Positions 25,984 through 34,663 are shown, counted from the stretch's first letter. The stretch: DNA of 64,000 nucleotides from Bacteroidia bacterium (GCA_030427585.1 JAUIBW010000013.1:1-64000); one strand, 5' to 3'. Notes: generated from the letters alone by a model not told the origin. Made by a program: numbers and translations.

Positions 25984-27068
25984 ATACTTAATCTATAAAA
26001 AGGAAAAAAATAATCTTTTACATTCTCTTTATGAACATGAGAATATTCTGGATTGGCAGAGAGACATAACTCATCATAAACCTTTTCGTTAATAATTTTT
26101 CTACCGGTATAAAAAATCACATCTTCATCTTTTGGAAAAAGTGATTTTTTATGTCTATACAATCCATCACCATCTTTCATACCTCCCCCTAAAACATAAC
26201 ATTTGATTCTATTTTTGATTGCCCATTCAATAATTTTTACTCTAAGAAAATCATTAGGTCTATAACTAAAATACTCTGCATTTGTTCCTCCAAGAAATGC
26301 AAAAATAGTATCTCTATAACCAATAATAAGTTCAATAGAAATTGGGATACCCTCGTAATAGGCAATGGCAATAGAAAAATTATCTAAATTAGATAATATC
26401 AGGTTTTCAAAATACGTATTGGAGAAAAAATAAATACGATCTGCATTATTACGATTCATCGTATTCACATAGATATCATTAAAAATTTTAATGATATCTT
26501 TTGTTATTTCATGTTTATGAAATATTTTAAACACTAAATTGTGATTTACAGCCTTTCTGTAGTTATTCCTAACTTTTGGCAAAAATGCCACCCATTGATC
26601 GTCAAAATTTTCTAAAAGATGCCCTCTAACATTTGATAATGTATTAGTTAAACATCCCGAATATTTTTTGTGGTTTCCATTTAAGCTAAATCGAATGAAT
26701 TCTGTTACTACATTATGTTGCATATACCATTGATCAACATTGTCCCAAAATTGAGCAATATCGTCTTCTGTAACAGCATTATTAAACAAGGGTCCACTAT
26801 AGCCATATGGGCTAGTAACATCGAAATACGGATGTTTCTTATCTTTTATTTTTATTTCTCTAAAAACAAAAGGCATTAGAATAATAGGTTTGTTATCTTT
26901 TTCAAACAAAAAGTATTTTAGCGTATCAGAATCCTTCTCAAAATGTAACAAATGCTCGGGAGAATAGTACACATTATTGTTCCATTTTTCTTGAAGGAGC
27001 GTCTTATATTCAATGATGTTTGAATTTTCATCCAGGTTTTTAATTATCAGTTTGTAATTTTGCTCCAA
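25980..27068 (-). CDS. FemAB-like GNAT-fold acyltransferase
   Basis: The 362-residue cytoplasmic protein has the double-GNAT organisation of FemAB-like enzymes. It carries HLLENFDDQWVAFLPKVRNN, FSIAIAYYEGIPISIELIIG, then FAFLGGTNAEYFSYRPNDFL and VLGGGMKDGDGLYRHKKSLF; the GG and YRHK parts are typical. FemAB proteins move amino acids from aminoacyl-tRNA to a peptidoglycan precursor. Relatives in polysaccharide loci are thought to modify sugars. No ATG lies between the upstream stop (27084) and TTG at 27068, so TTG is the likely start. It is translationally coupled to the 24808 gene. The substrate is unknown. Confidence 0.7.
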   Translation of the reverse strand: MEQNYKLIIKNLDENSNIIEYKTLLQEKWNNNVYYSPEHLLHFEKDSDTLKYFLFEKDNKPIILMPFVFREIKIKDKKHPYFDVTSPYGYSGPLFNNAVTEDDIAQFWDNVDQWYMQHNVVTEFIRFSLNGNHKKYSGCLTNTLSNVRGHLLENFDDQWVAFLPKVRNNYRKAVNHNLVFKIFHKHEITKDIIKIFNDIYVNTMNRNNADRIYFFSNTYFENLILSNLDNFSIAIAYYEGIPISIELIIGYRDTIFAFLGGTNAEYFSYRPNDFLRVKIIEWAIKNRIKCYVLGGGMKDGDGLYRHKKSLFPKDEDVIFYTGRKIINEKVYDELCLSANPEYSHVHKENVKDYFFPFYRLSI

Positions 27069-27108
27069 TTGTAAAAATATTAGTTAGGTATGGTTGTTTA
27101 TTAGCTAT

Positions 27109-29352
27109 TTATATTGGTTTTTCTTTTAACTCTACATTTCTAAAAAAATAATCATTAATTATTTCTGATAACACTTGTGATAGCCATATAATTCTACCAC
27201 AGTGTTCTACATGCCATACAGCTTTACCTTCAAATACATTTCCTGCCAGTAATGGTCCTACAATATGTAAATTATCAGAAGTTTCTAATTGCTCATTAAC
27301 CTCAAATCCTATTTTAGAATTATTAGGTTTGCAATATCCTTTGTCTATTATATTTTTTAGTAATTCTGGAATATTTGGTTTGGTTAAATTTGTACTGCCT
27401 ACACAGTTAATCACTATACTAACAGGGTCTTCATAAATTTTGTTTTCTCCAGATTGTGTATCTAAATATTCTAAGGAATATTCGTCTGTCTTAGTTTTTT
27501 TAATATCACTAAATCGTCCTGCTATATGATCAAAACGATTTTCCTGCTTTAATTCATCAACGGTTTTTGAGTAATGAAAACCAGCGCATCGTTGTCTTCT
27601 TCCTATTTCATTACCATAATAGCAAGCAAACTTTTTTAGTTCTTCTGGATTTAACTTATTTAATAAAGTACCAAAAGCTTTTGATATAATATCTACCGTA
27701 GACGCTGCTCCCAAATGAATCTGATCGGCATAATCCAAATCTTTAAATGTTGCTTCTGCAATAATTTCTGCGGTTATATTTTTTTCTTTGGTTAATGCCT
27801 GTAAATTAAAAGGTGTATATTCTTTTTTTCGTTCTTCATCAATAACAGCATCTGGTAATAACCCCTGAGTAGAAAGAATAATGAATTTATTGATTTCAGA
27901 CTTTATTTTTTCAACATCATTTAATTTATACAGTAACTCTAATCCACTCGCATTGGCTCCTACTATAAGCACATTAGTTTTCTTTCCTGATTGCTTTTCG
28001 AGAAAGCTGTCTATTTTCTCTAACGTTGTCTTTAACTCAGAACCATAGGGATCATTTACAAAAAGTAAATTATCCTCTTCTACTATATCTTCTTCTTTCC
28101 AAAGGTGATTAACTGGCAGAGAACCAACAGATAAGATAACTTTTTCAGAAAAAACAGTGTCTTTGTTATCCAGAGACAATTCGTATGCATTTTCTGATTT
28201 TTCTATATCGATCACTTCTGCATTAATATAATTAACATCAATAGCGCCTTTAATTTTAAATTCTTCTAGTCTGTTCTTTACTTTTTCATTGATATACCAT
28301 CCAAAAAAACGACGAGGAATAAAAAGATCTTCCCACTCATTATTTTTAATTTTATCTTCATGCTTAGTAATCCATTCTGAAGATAAGGTTCCTCCATCTT
28401 TTTTTAGCTCATCTAATAACCAATTCTTATTATTATTAAGCCATTTAATAAATTTTCCTAATTCTGGTTCTGGCAAAAAGTTTTTTAAAGATGTTATAAG
28501 ATGAACCGAAAAACCAGATCTTGATCCATAAGGTATTCCCGAGTGAAACTCTCGATATTTATCAATTATATTGATATTGATCTTTCTTTTTGTTTTATGG
28601 TTTTCGATAAGATCCAAGAAATGTAAAATAGTGAAGGAAGATGAAATCCCTGAACCAATAAAAGTGATTTCTGACGATTTTGGTTTGTTATTAAGTTTCA
28701 AGTCTGTTAGTTTTGTTTTTATAATTTTACCGGGATTACCAACAACGGTAGAATAATCAGGAACGTCTTTTAAAACTACGGCTCCTGCTCCAATAGTGCA
28801 CCATTTTCCTATTTTAACCTTTGGTATTACAACAGCACCAACTCCAACATGTGAACCTTCTCCTACCTCAACATGACCGCATAAAGCAGCTTTTGGTGAG
28901 ATGTGCGCAAAGTTCCCAATAACATTATCATGATCTATACTTGCCGCTGTATTTATAATTACATGTTCTCCGATAACTGTATTGGGTTGAATTATCGCTC
29001 CTGCAAAAACAACGGTACCTTCTCCTATTTTTGCCGTTGGGGCTATAATTGCTGAGTGGTGTATCGCCTTTTCAAAATCACTTTTTAGAAAACCTGCTAT
29101 TTCTGCTCTTTCTGCATTTATACCTACTGCCACAATTACGGGATATCCTTTATGCGGAAATTCTTTTAGATTTTTTCTTGCCCCAGAAGTTACATTCTTA
29201 GATGCATAATGGCGCCCAGAAGGTTTATCATCAAAAGTTTCGGTTACTTCATAACCGTTCTCTTCTAATACCTCTCGTATGACTTGAGAATGCCCTCCAG
29301 CTCCATAAATCCTTATTTTTTTAGGGTCATCAGTTATTTTCATTTTACTCAT
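27109..29352 (-). CDS. Fusion of PglD/NeuD-type acetyltransferase and FAD/NAD(P)-binding oxidoreductase
   Basis: This 747-residue protein joins two activities. Residues 10-215 match a PglD/NeuD sugar O/N-acyltransferase. They form a PglD_N Rossmann region (IRIYGAGGHSQVIREVLEEN) and a left-handed beta-helix with the catalytic-type His-Asp (NTAASIDHDN, His141) and GAGAVVLKDVP. After a short linker, residues 228-740 form a flavoprotein of the NAD_binding_9 type. Its FAD site is FIGSGISSS (233 on), with PYGSRSGFSVHLITSL and a second nucleotide site VLIVGANASGLELLYKL. No frameshift or internal start is needed. The first half could acetylate a 4-amino sugar; what the flavin half oxidises is unknown. 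A cotranscribed ACP raises the chance of a carrier-bound substrate. Confidence 0.82.
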   Translation of the reverse strand: MSKMKITDDPKKIRIYGAGGHSQVIREVLEENGYEVTETFDDKPSGRHYASKNVTSGARKNLKEFPHKGYPVIVAVGINAERAEIAGFLKSDFEKAIHHSAIIAPTAKIGEGTVVFAGAIIQPNTVIGEHVIINTAASIDHDNVIGNFAHISPKAALCGHVEVGEGSHVGVGAVVIPKVKIGKWCTIGAGAVVLKDVPDYSTVVGNPGKIIKTKLTDLKLNNKPKSSEITFIGSGISSSFTILHFLDLIENHKTKRKININIIDKYREFHSGIPYGSRSGFSVHLITSLKNFLPEPELGKFIKWLNNNKNWLLDELKKDGGTLSSEWITKHEDKIKNNEWEDLFIPRRFFGWYINEKVKNRLEEFKIKGAIDVNYINAEVIDIEKSENAYELSLDNKDTVFSEKVILSVGSLPVNHLWKEEDIVEEDNLLFVNDPYGSELKTTLEKIDSFLEKQSGKKTNVLIVGANASGLELLYKLNDVEKIKSEINKFIILSTQGLLPDAVIDEERKKEYTPFNLQALTKEKNITAEIIAEATFKDLDYADQIHLGAASTVDIISKAFGTLLNKLNPEELKKFACYYGNEIGRRQRCAGFHYSKTVDELKQENRFDHIAGRFSDIKKTKTDEYSLEYLDTQSGENKIYEDPVSIVINCVGSTNLTKPNIPELLKNIIDKGYCKPNNSKIGFEVNEQLETSDNLHIVGPLLAGNVFEGKAVWHVEHCGRIIWLSQVLSEIINDYFFRNVELKEKPI

Positions 29353-29425
29353 TGCTAAATTTAAGTTGATTTGTTGGTTGTGTGAATTATATCGTTCTTA
29401 TAGAACTTTTATAAAAGTTTTTTTG

Positions 29426-30031
29426 TTAGTTATTTCCTTTCCAAGCAGGCATAATAGTATTTTGGTCAATGTTTACACCTTCTTTTTTAATTACTTTCTT
29501 TATGGTTAAAAATAAAATTTTAATATCTAAGATAAAACTTAGATTTTCTACATACCATACATCATATTCAAATTTCTGATTCCAGGATATTGCATTTCTA
29601 CCCTTTACCTGTGCCCATCCTGTTATACCTGGTCTTACATTATGTCTTTTCTTTTGCGTCTCATTATACAAAGGTAAATATTCAACCAAAAGAGGTCTTG
29701 GACCTATTAGACTCATATCTCCTTTTAAAACATTAATAAGTTGCAAAATCTCATCTAAGGAGTATTTTCTAATAAATGCTCCCGATTTTGTTATACGAGA
29801 AACATTATGCACATCATCTTTATCTTCTGATTTTAAATCAGACATTGTTTTAAATTTAATAATTTTAAAAAGTCGACCATTTTTTCCAGGTCTTAACTGA
29901 AAAAAAAATGGTTTTCCGCTATTTACAACAATTAATAGTAGAACCAGTACTAGTATAATGGGAGATAACATTACTATACCCAAAAAGGAAAGCACAAAAT
30001 CTAATAATCGTTTTACATATGGGTTGTACAT
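29426..30031 (-). CDS. PglC/WcaJ-type phosphoglycosyl transferase (copy A)
   Basis: This monotopic membrane transferase of 201 residues moves a sugar-1-phosphate from UDP-sugar to undecaprenyl phosphate, the first step of repeat-unit assembly. The re-entrant helix with its Ser-Pro break is at about 10-35 (FLGIVMLSPIILVLVLLL). FKIIKFKTM and the catalytic Asp-Glu dyad in KYSLDEILQLINVL follow, then MSLIGPRPLL and RPGITGWAQVKGRNAISW. The usual proline after the dyad is leucine here. It follows a PglD-like gene, as in the diNAcBac system. It is closely related to copy B at 33716, and one may start a different glycan. Confidence 0.92.
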   Translation of the reverse strand: MYNPYVKRLLDFVLSFLGIVMLSPIILVLVLLLIVVNSGKPFFFQLRPGKNGRLFKIIKFKTMSDLKSEDKDDVHNVSRITKSGAFIRKYSLDEILQLINVLKGDMSLIGPRPLLVEYLPLYNETQKKRHNVRPGITGWAQVKGRNAISWNQKFEYDVWYVENLSFILDIKILFLTIKKVIKKEGVNIDQNTIMPAWKGNN

Positions 30032-30116
30032 ATACTTTTTATCGCTTTTATAAATTTAATTAACAACACTTGTATACTTAAGCTTACCAATAATTTTAAA
30101 ATTACAATCTCTGTTC

Positions 30117-30785
30117 TTAGGACTTAGACAAATAGTTTTCTCCTTTAACAACAGTTCTTATTTCTTTACCAGGAACTCCATAAACCAGTTTAAAATCACC
30201 TACATCGTTTAGTAGTAAAGAACCTGCCCCAATAATACTATGTTTCCCTATAGTAATACCTTGAATAATATTTGCACCCAGCGATATTGCAGTACATCTA
30301 CCTATACTAACATTTCCTCCAACAGTAACTCCCGGAGCTAAACTAGAAAAGTCCTGTATATCACTATCATGATCAAAATTAGCATCGGTATTCATAATAC
30401 AAAAATCTCCAATCCTTGCATGCGCATTTATAGTAACAGAAGCCAATATTATACTTCCCTTACCTATTACAACACTTGGACTAATTATCGCTGACGGATG
30501 AATTATAGTAACAAACTCAAAATCAGGAGATATTTTTTTTATTCTCTCTTGCATTAAAAACCTAGTCCAGTTATCTCCTATTGCAATAATTCCTTTATTA
30601 ATCCCTTTTTCTACAAGGTCTTGAATATAATCTTCTGTACCAAGGACTTCATAACCAAGTAGCTTTTCGCCTTTTGGTTTAAACGTATCTATAAGACCAT
30701 GAATTTGATAATTTGCATTCAACTCAATAGTTTCTATAATCACTTTAGCGTGACCCGAAGCGCCGATTATCAAAACTTTATCCAT
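30117..30785 (-). CDS. PglD/NeuD-type UDP-amino-sugar acetyltransferase
   Basis: The 222-residue protein has the PglD_N Rossmann part (KVLIIGASGHAKVIIETIEL) and a C-terminal left-handed beta-helix of hexapeptide repeats (ISPSVVIGKGSIILAS, IIGAGSLLLNDVG). The His-Asp catalytic motif is NTDANFDHDSD. PglD acetylates the 4-amino group of UDP-4-amino-4,6-dideoxy-GlcNAc, giving UDP-diNAcBac. The needed dehydratase and aminotransferase are encoded at 17445 and 19370. It sits between the ACP gene and phosphoglycosyl transferase copy A on one strand. The substrate is inferred from family and locus. Confidence 0.9.
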   Translation of the reverse strand: MDKVLIIGASGHAKVIIETIELNANYQIHGLIDTFKPKGEKLLGYEVLGTEDYIQDLVEKGINKGIIAIGDNWTRFLMQERIKKISPDFEFVTIIHPSAIISPSVVIGKGSIILASVTINAHARIGDFCIMNTDANFDHDSDIQDFSSLAPGVTVGGNVSIGRCTAISLGANIIQGITIGKHSIIGAGSLLLNDVGDFKLVYGVPGKEIRTVVKGENYLSKS

Positions 30786-30839
30786 CGATGTTTTTTTACA
30801 AATTATTCCTTAGTATATCTACAAAAGTACTTCATATAC

Positions 30840-31079
30840 TTATAATTCTGATTCTATGGTTCTGATTAAGTCCCCAACATTATTCATATTCATTAAATCC
30901 ATTAGTTTAAATTTAATACCAAAAGATTTTTCGACTTCAGAAATAATCATCATATGTGTTACAGATTCCCACCCATCAACATCATCTGCTGTAGTCTCAT
31001 CAGCAAGCTGAAAATTATCATGTTCTAATACAGATACAAAAGCTTCTTTTACTTTTGCTAAAATCTCTTCTTTACCCAT
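30840..31079 (-). CDS. Acyl/peptidyl carrier protein (ACP 1)
   Basis: This is a 79-residue four-helix carrier protein. The attachment serine for 4'-phosphopantetheine is Ser39 in DVDGWESVTHMM. The usual Asp-Ser-Leu is here Glu-Ser-Val, in the style of small Dlt-like carriers. It lies 10 bases after the adenylation enzyme that probably loads it, and the GNAT-like gene at 32596 is upstream in the same operon. It closely resembles ACP 2 at 50054, for example in FGIKFKLMDL versus FDIKFKLRDL, so the two carriers are paralogues. No phosphopantetheinyl transferase gene is in the window. Confidence 0.9.
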   Translation of the reverse strand: MGKEEILAKVKEAFVSVLEHDNFQLADETTADDVDGWESVTHMMIISEVEKSFGIKFKLMDLMNMNNVGDLIRTIESEL

Positions 31080-31089
31080 TATTGATTAT

Positions 31090-32586
31090 TTAATTTATGT
31101 CAAAATATGTTCTTAATCCTTTTCTGTTAATTTTTCCGTTGATACTATGCGGAAATTCTTTTATAAATCGTACATGCCCCGGAATCATATAATCAGGCAT
31201 TTTAGTTTTCATATAACTGAATATCTCTTCAGTATCAAATTCTTCGGATTCTATAGCTAAACCTAACTCGGCATTTCCTAAGGCATTAGTAATATCCAAG
31301 GCAACCATATTCACTTTTCTCTCTGATTTTGCTTTGGCATGAAATTCTACTTCTGCAAGCTCTACCCGATATCCTCTAATTTTTACCTGAAAATCTGCTC
31401 TGCCAACATATAAAAAATCCCCTTCTTCATCTTTAAAACAAAGATCTCCGGTTTTATAGTAACGTTGTTTTTTTCCATTTTCTTCTCTCACAAAAAAACT
31501 TTGAGTATTTCGCTCTTCATTTTTCCAATATCCAGGAGTTATCTGTGGGCCTCCTAAACAAAGTTCTCCTGTTACATTTACAGGCACTTCTTCATTATGC
31601 TCATTTACGACAAGATACAATGTATCTTCTTGTGGTGTCCCAATGGCTATTATTCCGTTATGGGCTTTTTGATGAGTTTCTTTATGATATGGATAAAAGC
31701 CGCTATAAACAGTAAACTCTGTAGGGCCATAATAATTAAATATTTTGCAATTAGGAAGACATTCGCTCCATTCCTTGGCAATATCACTATGTAATGCTCC
31801 TCCTCCAAAACTACAATATCGCACATCGGGGGCATTAATTTCGGGGAAATACGGCCTTAAATAATTTATAATCGAAGGCACCATAGTAAGCACTGTAAGC
31901 TTTTGTTCTTTAATAAGTTTAAAAATATAAAAGTATTTAATTGCCCCTTTTGGTATTGTATAAATACAAGAACCTGATAAGAAAGGAAATAAGTAAGTTA
32001 CTACAGAAAAATCAAAAGTAAGTTCGAACATTTGTAAGCATCGATCTGAAGGAACCAGATTAAATTCTGGTTCGGCATCAATAGCATTTACCAATGCATT
32101 AACATTATCAAACGTAATAGGAACTCCTTTAGGAAGCCCTGTAGTACCAGACGTAAATAATATATATGCTAATTGATCCCCAGAAACATCTTTAGGTTTC
32201 AGATTAATATCTGTTGTATCTAATGCTCCCGAAGCAATAACTTTATAATCCTTATAAATTGAAGTTTCAGAAGAATCGATAACATATCGTGTTTCTGTTA
32301 ATTCAAAAACCTTACTATTACGCTCAATTGGTGTTGATGGATTTACAGGAACGTATGCCTTCCCTTCTAGCCATAGTGCAAGAATACTAGCATAGGTCTG
32401 AAGATCATCATTAGTAACCAAACCAATTAGTTTTTCAGCGTCTTCTACAGTATTAGCTATGGCATTTCTTATTTTAGATATTTCAATAGCAAAATCATGA
32501 TATGTATAAAACTTACGATTTATACATAATGCATTATGATCAGAATGATTTTCTATCGATTCTTGTAGTGCTTTTACAAATTTCAT
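31090..32586 (-). CDS. Stand-alone adenylation enzyme, DltA-like (A1)
   Basis: The 498-residue ANL-family protein activates a carboxylic acid as its AMP ester and passes it to a carrier. It has core motifs YILFTSGTTGLPKGVPIT, FDFSVVTYLFPFLSG, NYYGPTEFTVYSG, RYYKTGDLCFKDEEGD, and the C-terminal catalytic lysine in NGKINRKGLR. The aspartate in FDFS is the residue that holds the alpha-amino group in amino-acid-specific adenylation domains, so the substrate is probably an amino acid. There is no condensation or thioesterase domain. ACP 1 is 10 bases downstream and the GNAT-like 32596 gene is 9 bases upstream, a compact A/ACP/acyltransferase set. Confidence 0.88.
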   Translation of the reverse strand: MKFVKALQESIENHSDHNALCINRKFYTYHDFAIEISKIRNAIANTVEDAEKLIGLVTNDDLQTYASILALWLEGKAYVPVNPSTPIERNSKVFELTETRYVIDSSETSIYKDYKVIASGALDTTDINLKPKDVSGDQLAYILFTSGTTGLPKGVPITFDNVNALVNAIDAEPEFNLVPSDRCLQMFELTFDFSVVTYLFPFLSGSCIYTIPKGAIKYFYIFKLIKEQKLTVLTMVPSIINYLRPYFPEINAPDVRYCSFGGGALHSDIAKEWSECLPNCKIFNYYGPTEFTVYSGFYPYHKETHQKAHNGIIAIGTPQEDTLYLVVNEHNEEVPVNVTGELCLGGPQITPGYWKNEERNTQSFFVREENGKKQRYYKTGDLCFKDEEGDFLYVGRADFQVKIRGYRVELAEVEFHAKAKSERKVNMVALDITNALGNAELGLAIESEEFDTEEIFSYMKTKMPDYMIPGHVRFIKEFPHSINGKINRKGLRTYFDIN

Positions 32587-32595
32587 CTTTTTGAT

Positions 32596-33693
32596 TTAAT
32601 AAAAATGTCCATCTCTATTTAACATATTCGAATTTTCAAAATCGAGCTTAGTCTCATCATGTGCTAATCCTTTTTTTGTTACTCTATGGGTAAAAATAGT
32701 TCTATATCGTTTTGTTATAGTATTAGATAATTTGGTGTCATCTGTAAAAATGAATTTCGTTTTCTTTTGAATAAAATTCTCTATTAAAGCATCGATACAC
32801 AGGTCATAATTCTCCTCTTCTTTAACCAAAAAGTATTTAACATTAAACTCATTATAATTTATCACATAAGATAAAAAACCAATAATTTCATTTTCTTTTA
32901 TGATTTTAAGGTTATGAATATAAATATTATTACTGGTTCCTGTTTGTAATGATGTATATGGATGCTTTGTTGCAATTGGCGTTTGCATATACTGCATCAT
33001 ATTAATCTGCCAGTTTACATACTCCTTTGTTTTAAGAATCAGATCATTTTTACAAAGCGGATCTATAAACTCCCAGGTTGCATTGTCCAACCGGTTGATA
33101 TAATCATAAGAAAGTGTTTTAGTTCTTTTTCTAGCTTTAGGTCTATTTAGTAACCTAATACATGATGCTACCGTATTATCGATTCTATCCAGAACAAATT
33201 TAATTGATTTCAAAAACCGAAACCTTCCTATAAGTATAGATGCATCAAGGCTAAAAAAAATGGTATGCCTTAATCTTGATGCAATTACAGTAAAGGGTTG
33301 TTTTTCGTAAAACGTAGTGACATTTTCTGCATACGATTTTATGAGTATTTGTTTGCCCGTTAAATTAACAGCCTCGTTATAGATATAGGTTCCCAGAACT
33401 GTATCTTTATAATCTTTATGCACCCACCACGAGATCATCCAATATACTTTTGATGGTTCTGTGTTTCCGTTATTAAGCAAATCGGGAAACATAAAAACAA
33501 AAGAGATCATTTTTTCACCTTCATAACCAATAACTCCACAATAGTCCTCCTCTTCTATTCTCGAATTCGAAACTAACCATAATGCTTTACTTTTTGGTAA
33601 CGGGGTAAGATTTCCTTTCCAATAGGTATTTTTTTCTATACCTTCTCTAAGCATTTTTTTGGTTAAGGCTACTATATTTAAATTTTTATCCAT
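32596..33693 (-). CDS. Probable GNAT-fold acyltransferase partner of A1/ACP 1
   Basis: I do not recognise a specific family for this 365-residue cytoplasmic protein. It looks like a double-GNAT protein. The first half has CGVIGYEGEKMISFVFMFP and VYWMISWWVHKDYKDTVLGT, with a GNAT-like Gly-Thr turn before a helix. The second half has NLKIIKENEIIGFLSYVINY, the common substrate-side beta hairpin. It is 9 bases upstream of the adenylation gene and ends the stretch that begins with phosphoglycosyl transferase copy B. The obvious role is to transfer the ACP-bound aminoacyl group to an amino sugar, making an N-aminoacyl sugar. This is inference from context. Confidence 0.6.
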   Translation of the reverse strand: MDKNLNIVALTKKMLREGIEKNTYWKGNLTPLPKSKALWLVSNSRIEEEDYCGVIGYEGEKMISFVFMFPDLLNNGNTEPSKVYWMISWWVHKDYKDTVLGTYIYNEAVNLTGKQILIKSYAENVTTFYEKQPFTVIASRLRHTIFFSLDASILIGRFRFLKSIKFVLDRIDNTVASCIRLLNRPKARKRTKTLSYDYINRLDNATWEFIDPLCKNDLILKTKEYVNWQINMMQYMQTPIATKHPYTSLQTGTSNNIYIHNLKIIKENEIIGFLSYVINYNEFNVKYFLVKEEENYDLCIDALIENFIQKKTKFIFTDDTKLSNTITKRYRTIFTHRVTKKGLAHDETKLDFENSNMLNRDGHFY

Positions 33694-33715
33694 CTATTCT
33701 TCCTAAGAAATATAA

Positions 33716-34321
33716 CTAGTTTGTACCGTCAAAATATTCTGATGTCAGATCATTTGATAGGTTTACATCTTCTTTTTGTATTACTTTTTTTAATGTTAAT
33801 CCGATTATTTTTAAATCTAATAAAAAACTATAGTTTTCTACATACCAAACATCATATTCAAACTTTTTTTTCCAGGTAATAGAATTTCTTCCATTAACTT
33901 GGGCCCATCCTGTAATACCTGGTCTTACATTATGTCTCTTTTTTTGAACATCATTATACACAGGTAAATATTCTATGATCAAAGGACGAGGTCCTATCAG
34001 GGACATTTCTCCTAGTAATACATTAATTAATTGTGGAATTTCGTCTAAAGAAGTTTTTCTTACAAATGCTCCTACTTTGGTTATTCTATCCTTATCCGGT
34101 AATAAGTTTCCTTGTGCATCCTTTCTATCGTTCATCGTTTTAAACTTTATGATGCTAAAGATTTTTTCATTTTTACCCGGTCTTCTTTGAACGAAAAAAG
34201 GTTTACCCCAATTTGCAATAGCCAGAAAAAGAATCAATAGTATAAATACAGGTGAAATAAAGATCAGTAATAGTAGCGATATACTAAAATCAAGACTTCT
34301 TTTTATAAAAAATTTATACAC
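33716..34321 (-). CDS. PglC/WcaJ-type phosphoglycosyl transferase (copy B)
   Basis: The 201-residue monotopic transferase has the same plan as copy A: a re-entrant helix with Ser-Pro (LLLIFISPVFILLIL), FSIIKFKTMNDRK, a catalytic Asp-Glu in KTSLDEIPQLINVL with the normal proline, MSLIGPRPLIIEY and RPGITGWAQVNGRNSITW. The start is GTG at 34321, matching the N-terminus of copy A. It is the first gene of the A1/ACP 1/GNAT block, and a -7-like box lies about 50 bases upstream. Keeping two such transferases suggests two lipid-linked products, or one copy specialised for the modified sugar. Confidence 0.92.
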   Translation of the reverse strand: MYKFFIKRSLDFSISLLLLIFISPVFILLILFLAIANWGKPFFVQRRPGKNEKIFSIIKFKTMNDRKDAQGNLLPDKDRITKVGAFVRKTSLDEIPQLINVLLGEMSLIGPRPLIIEYLPVYNDVQKKRHNVRPGITGWAQVNGRNSITWKKKFEYDVWYVENYSFLLDLKIIGLTLKKVIQKEDVNLSNDLTSEYFDGTN

Positions 34322-34368
34322 CTTTTTTAAGTTTAAACGGCCATAAAAGGGACTCTATTATTTAATCC

Positions 34369-34391
34369 AACAAATGTATAAACCATTTGTT
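34369..34391. repeat. 8-base inverted repeat over the copy B promoter
   Basis: AACAAATG and CATTTGTT are perfect inverted copies 7 bases apart and cover the -7-like box at 34371-34378. It is a possible operator. Confidence 0.4.
34371..34378 (-). promoter_or_regulatory. Candidate -7 box for the 33716-24808 block
   Basis: The minus strand reads TACATTTG, matching TANNTTTG, about 50 bases before the GTG at 34321. No -33 TTG at normal spacing. Confidence 0.35.
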
Positions 34392-34646
34392 AAAAAGTGA
34401 AATAAAAGAATTACTATCTCCTTTACAATCATTAATATTAACAACCAAATGATATGATCCTAAAAATGCATTCAGGACGATCATATAACACTAAAAATTG
34501 GGGGAATAAACAGACAAATATTATTTATACTACCAGGGAATGAAGCTAATAATTTGTCTATGATTCTATATCTAAAAATCGAGAGTAAATATACAATCAA
34601 TATTTTGGTTTTTGCCTCATTAAATTAACTTTTTTTAACAAGGAAT

Positions 34647-34663
34647 TGTTATTAGTAATAACA
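34647..34663. repeat. 17-base perfect palindrome after the GT4 gene
   Basis: TGTTATTA-G-TAATAACA is a perfect dyad 41 bases beyond the stop of the 34705 gene. It lacks a T run, so it is either a weak terminator or a protein site. Confidence 0.45.

Noticed and set aside
30840-33693. Nonribosomal peptide or siderophore cluster
   Set aside because: There are no condensation, thioesterase or transporter genes; the adenylation and carrier proteins are single-domain and lie among polysaccharide genes.
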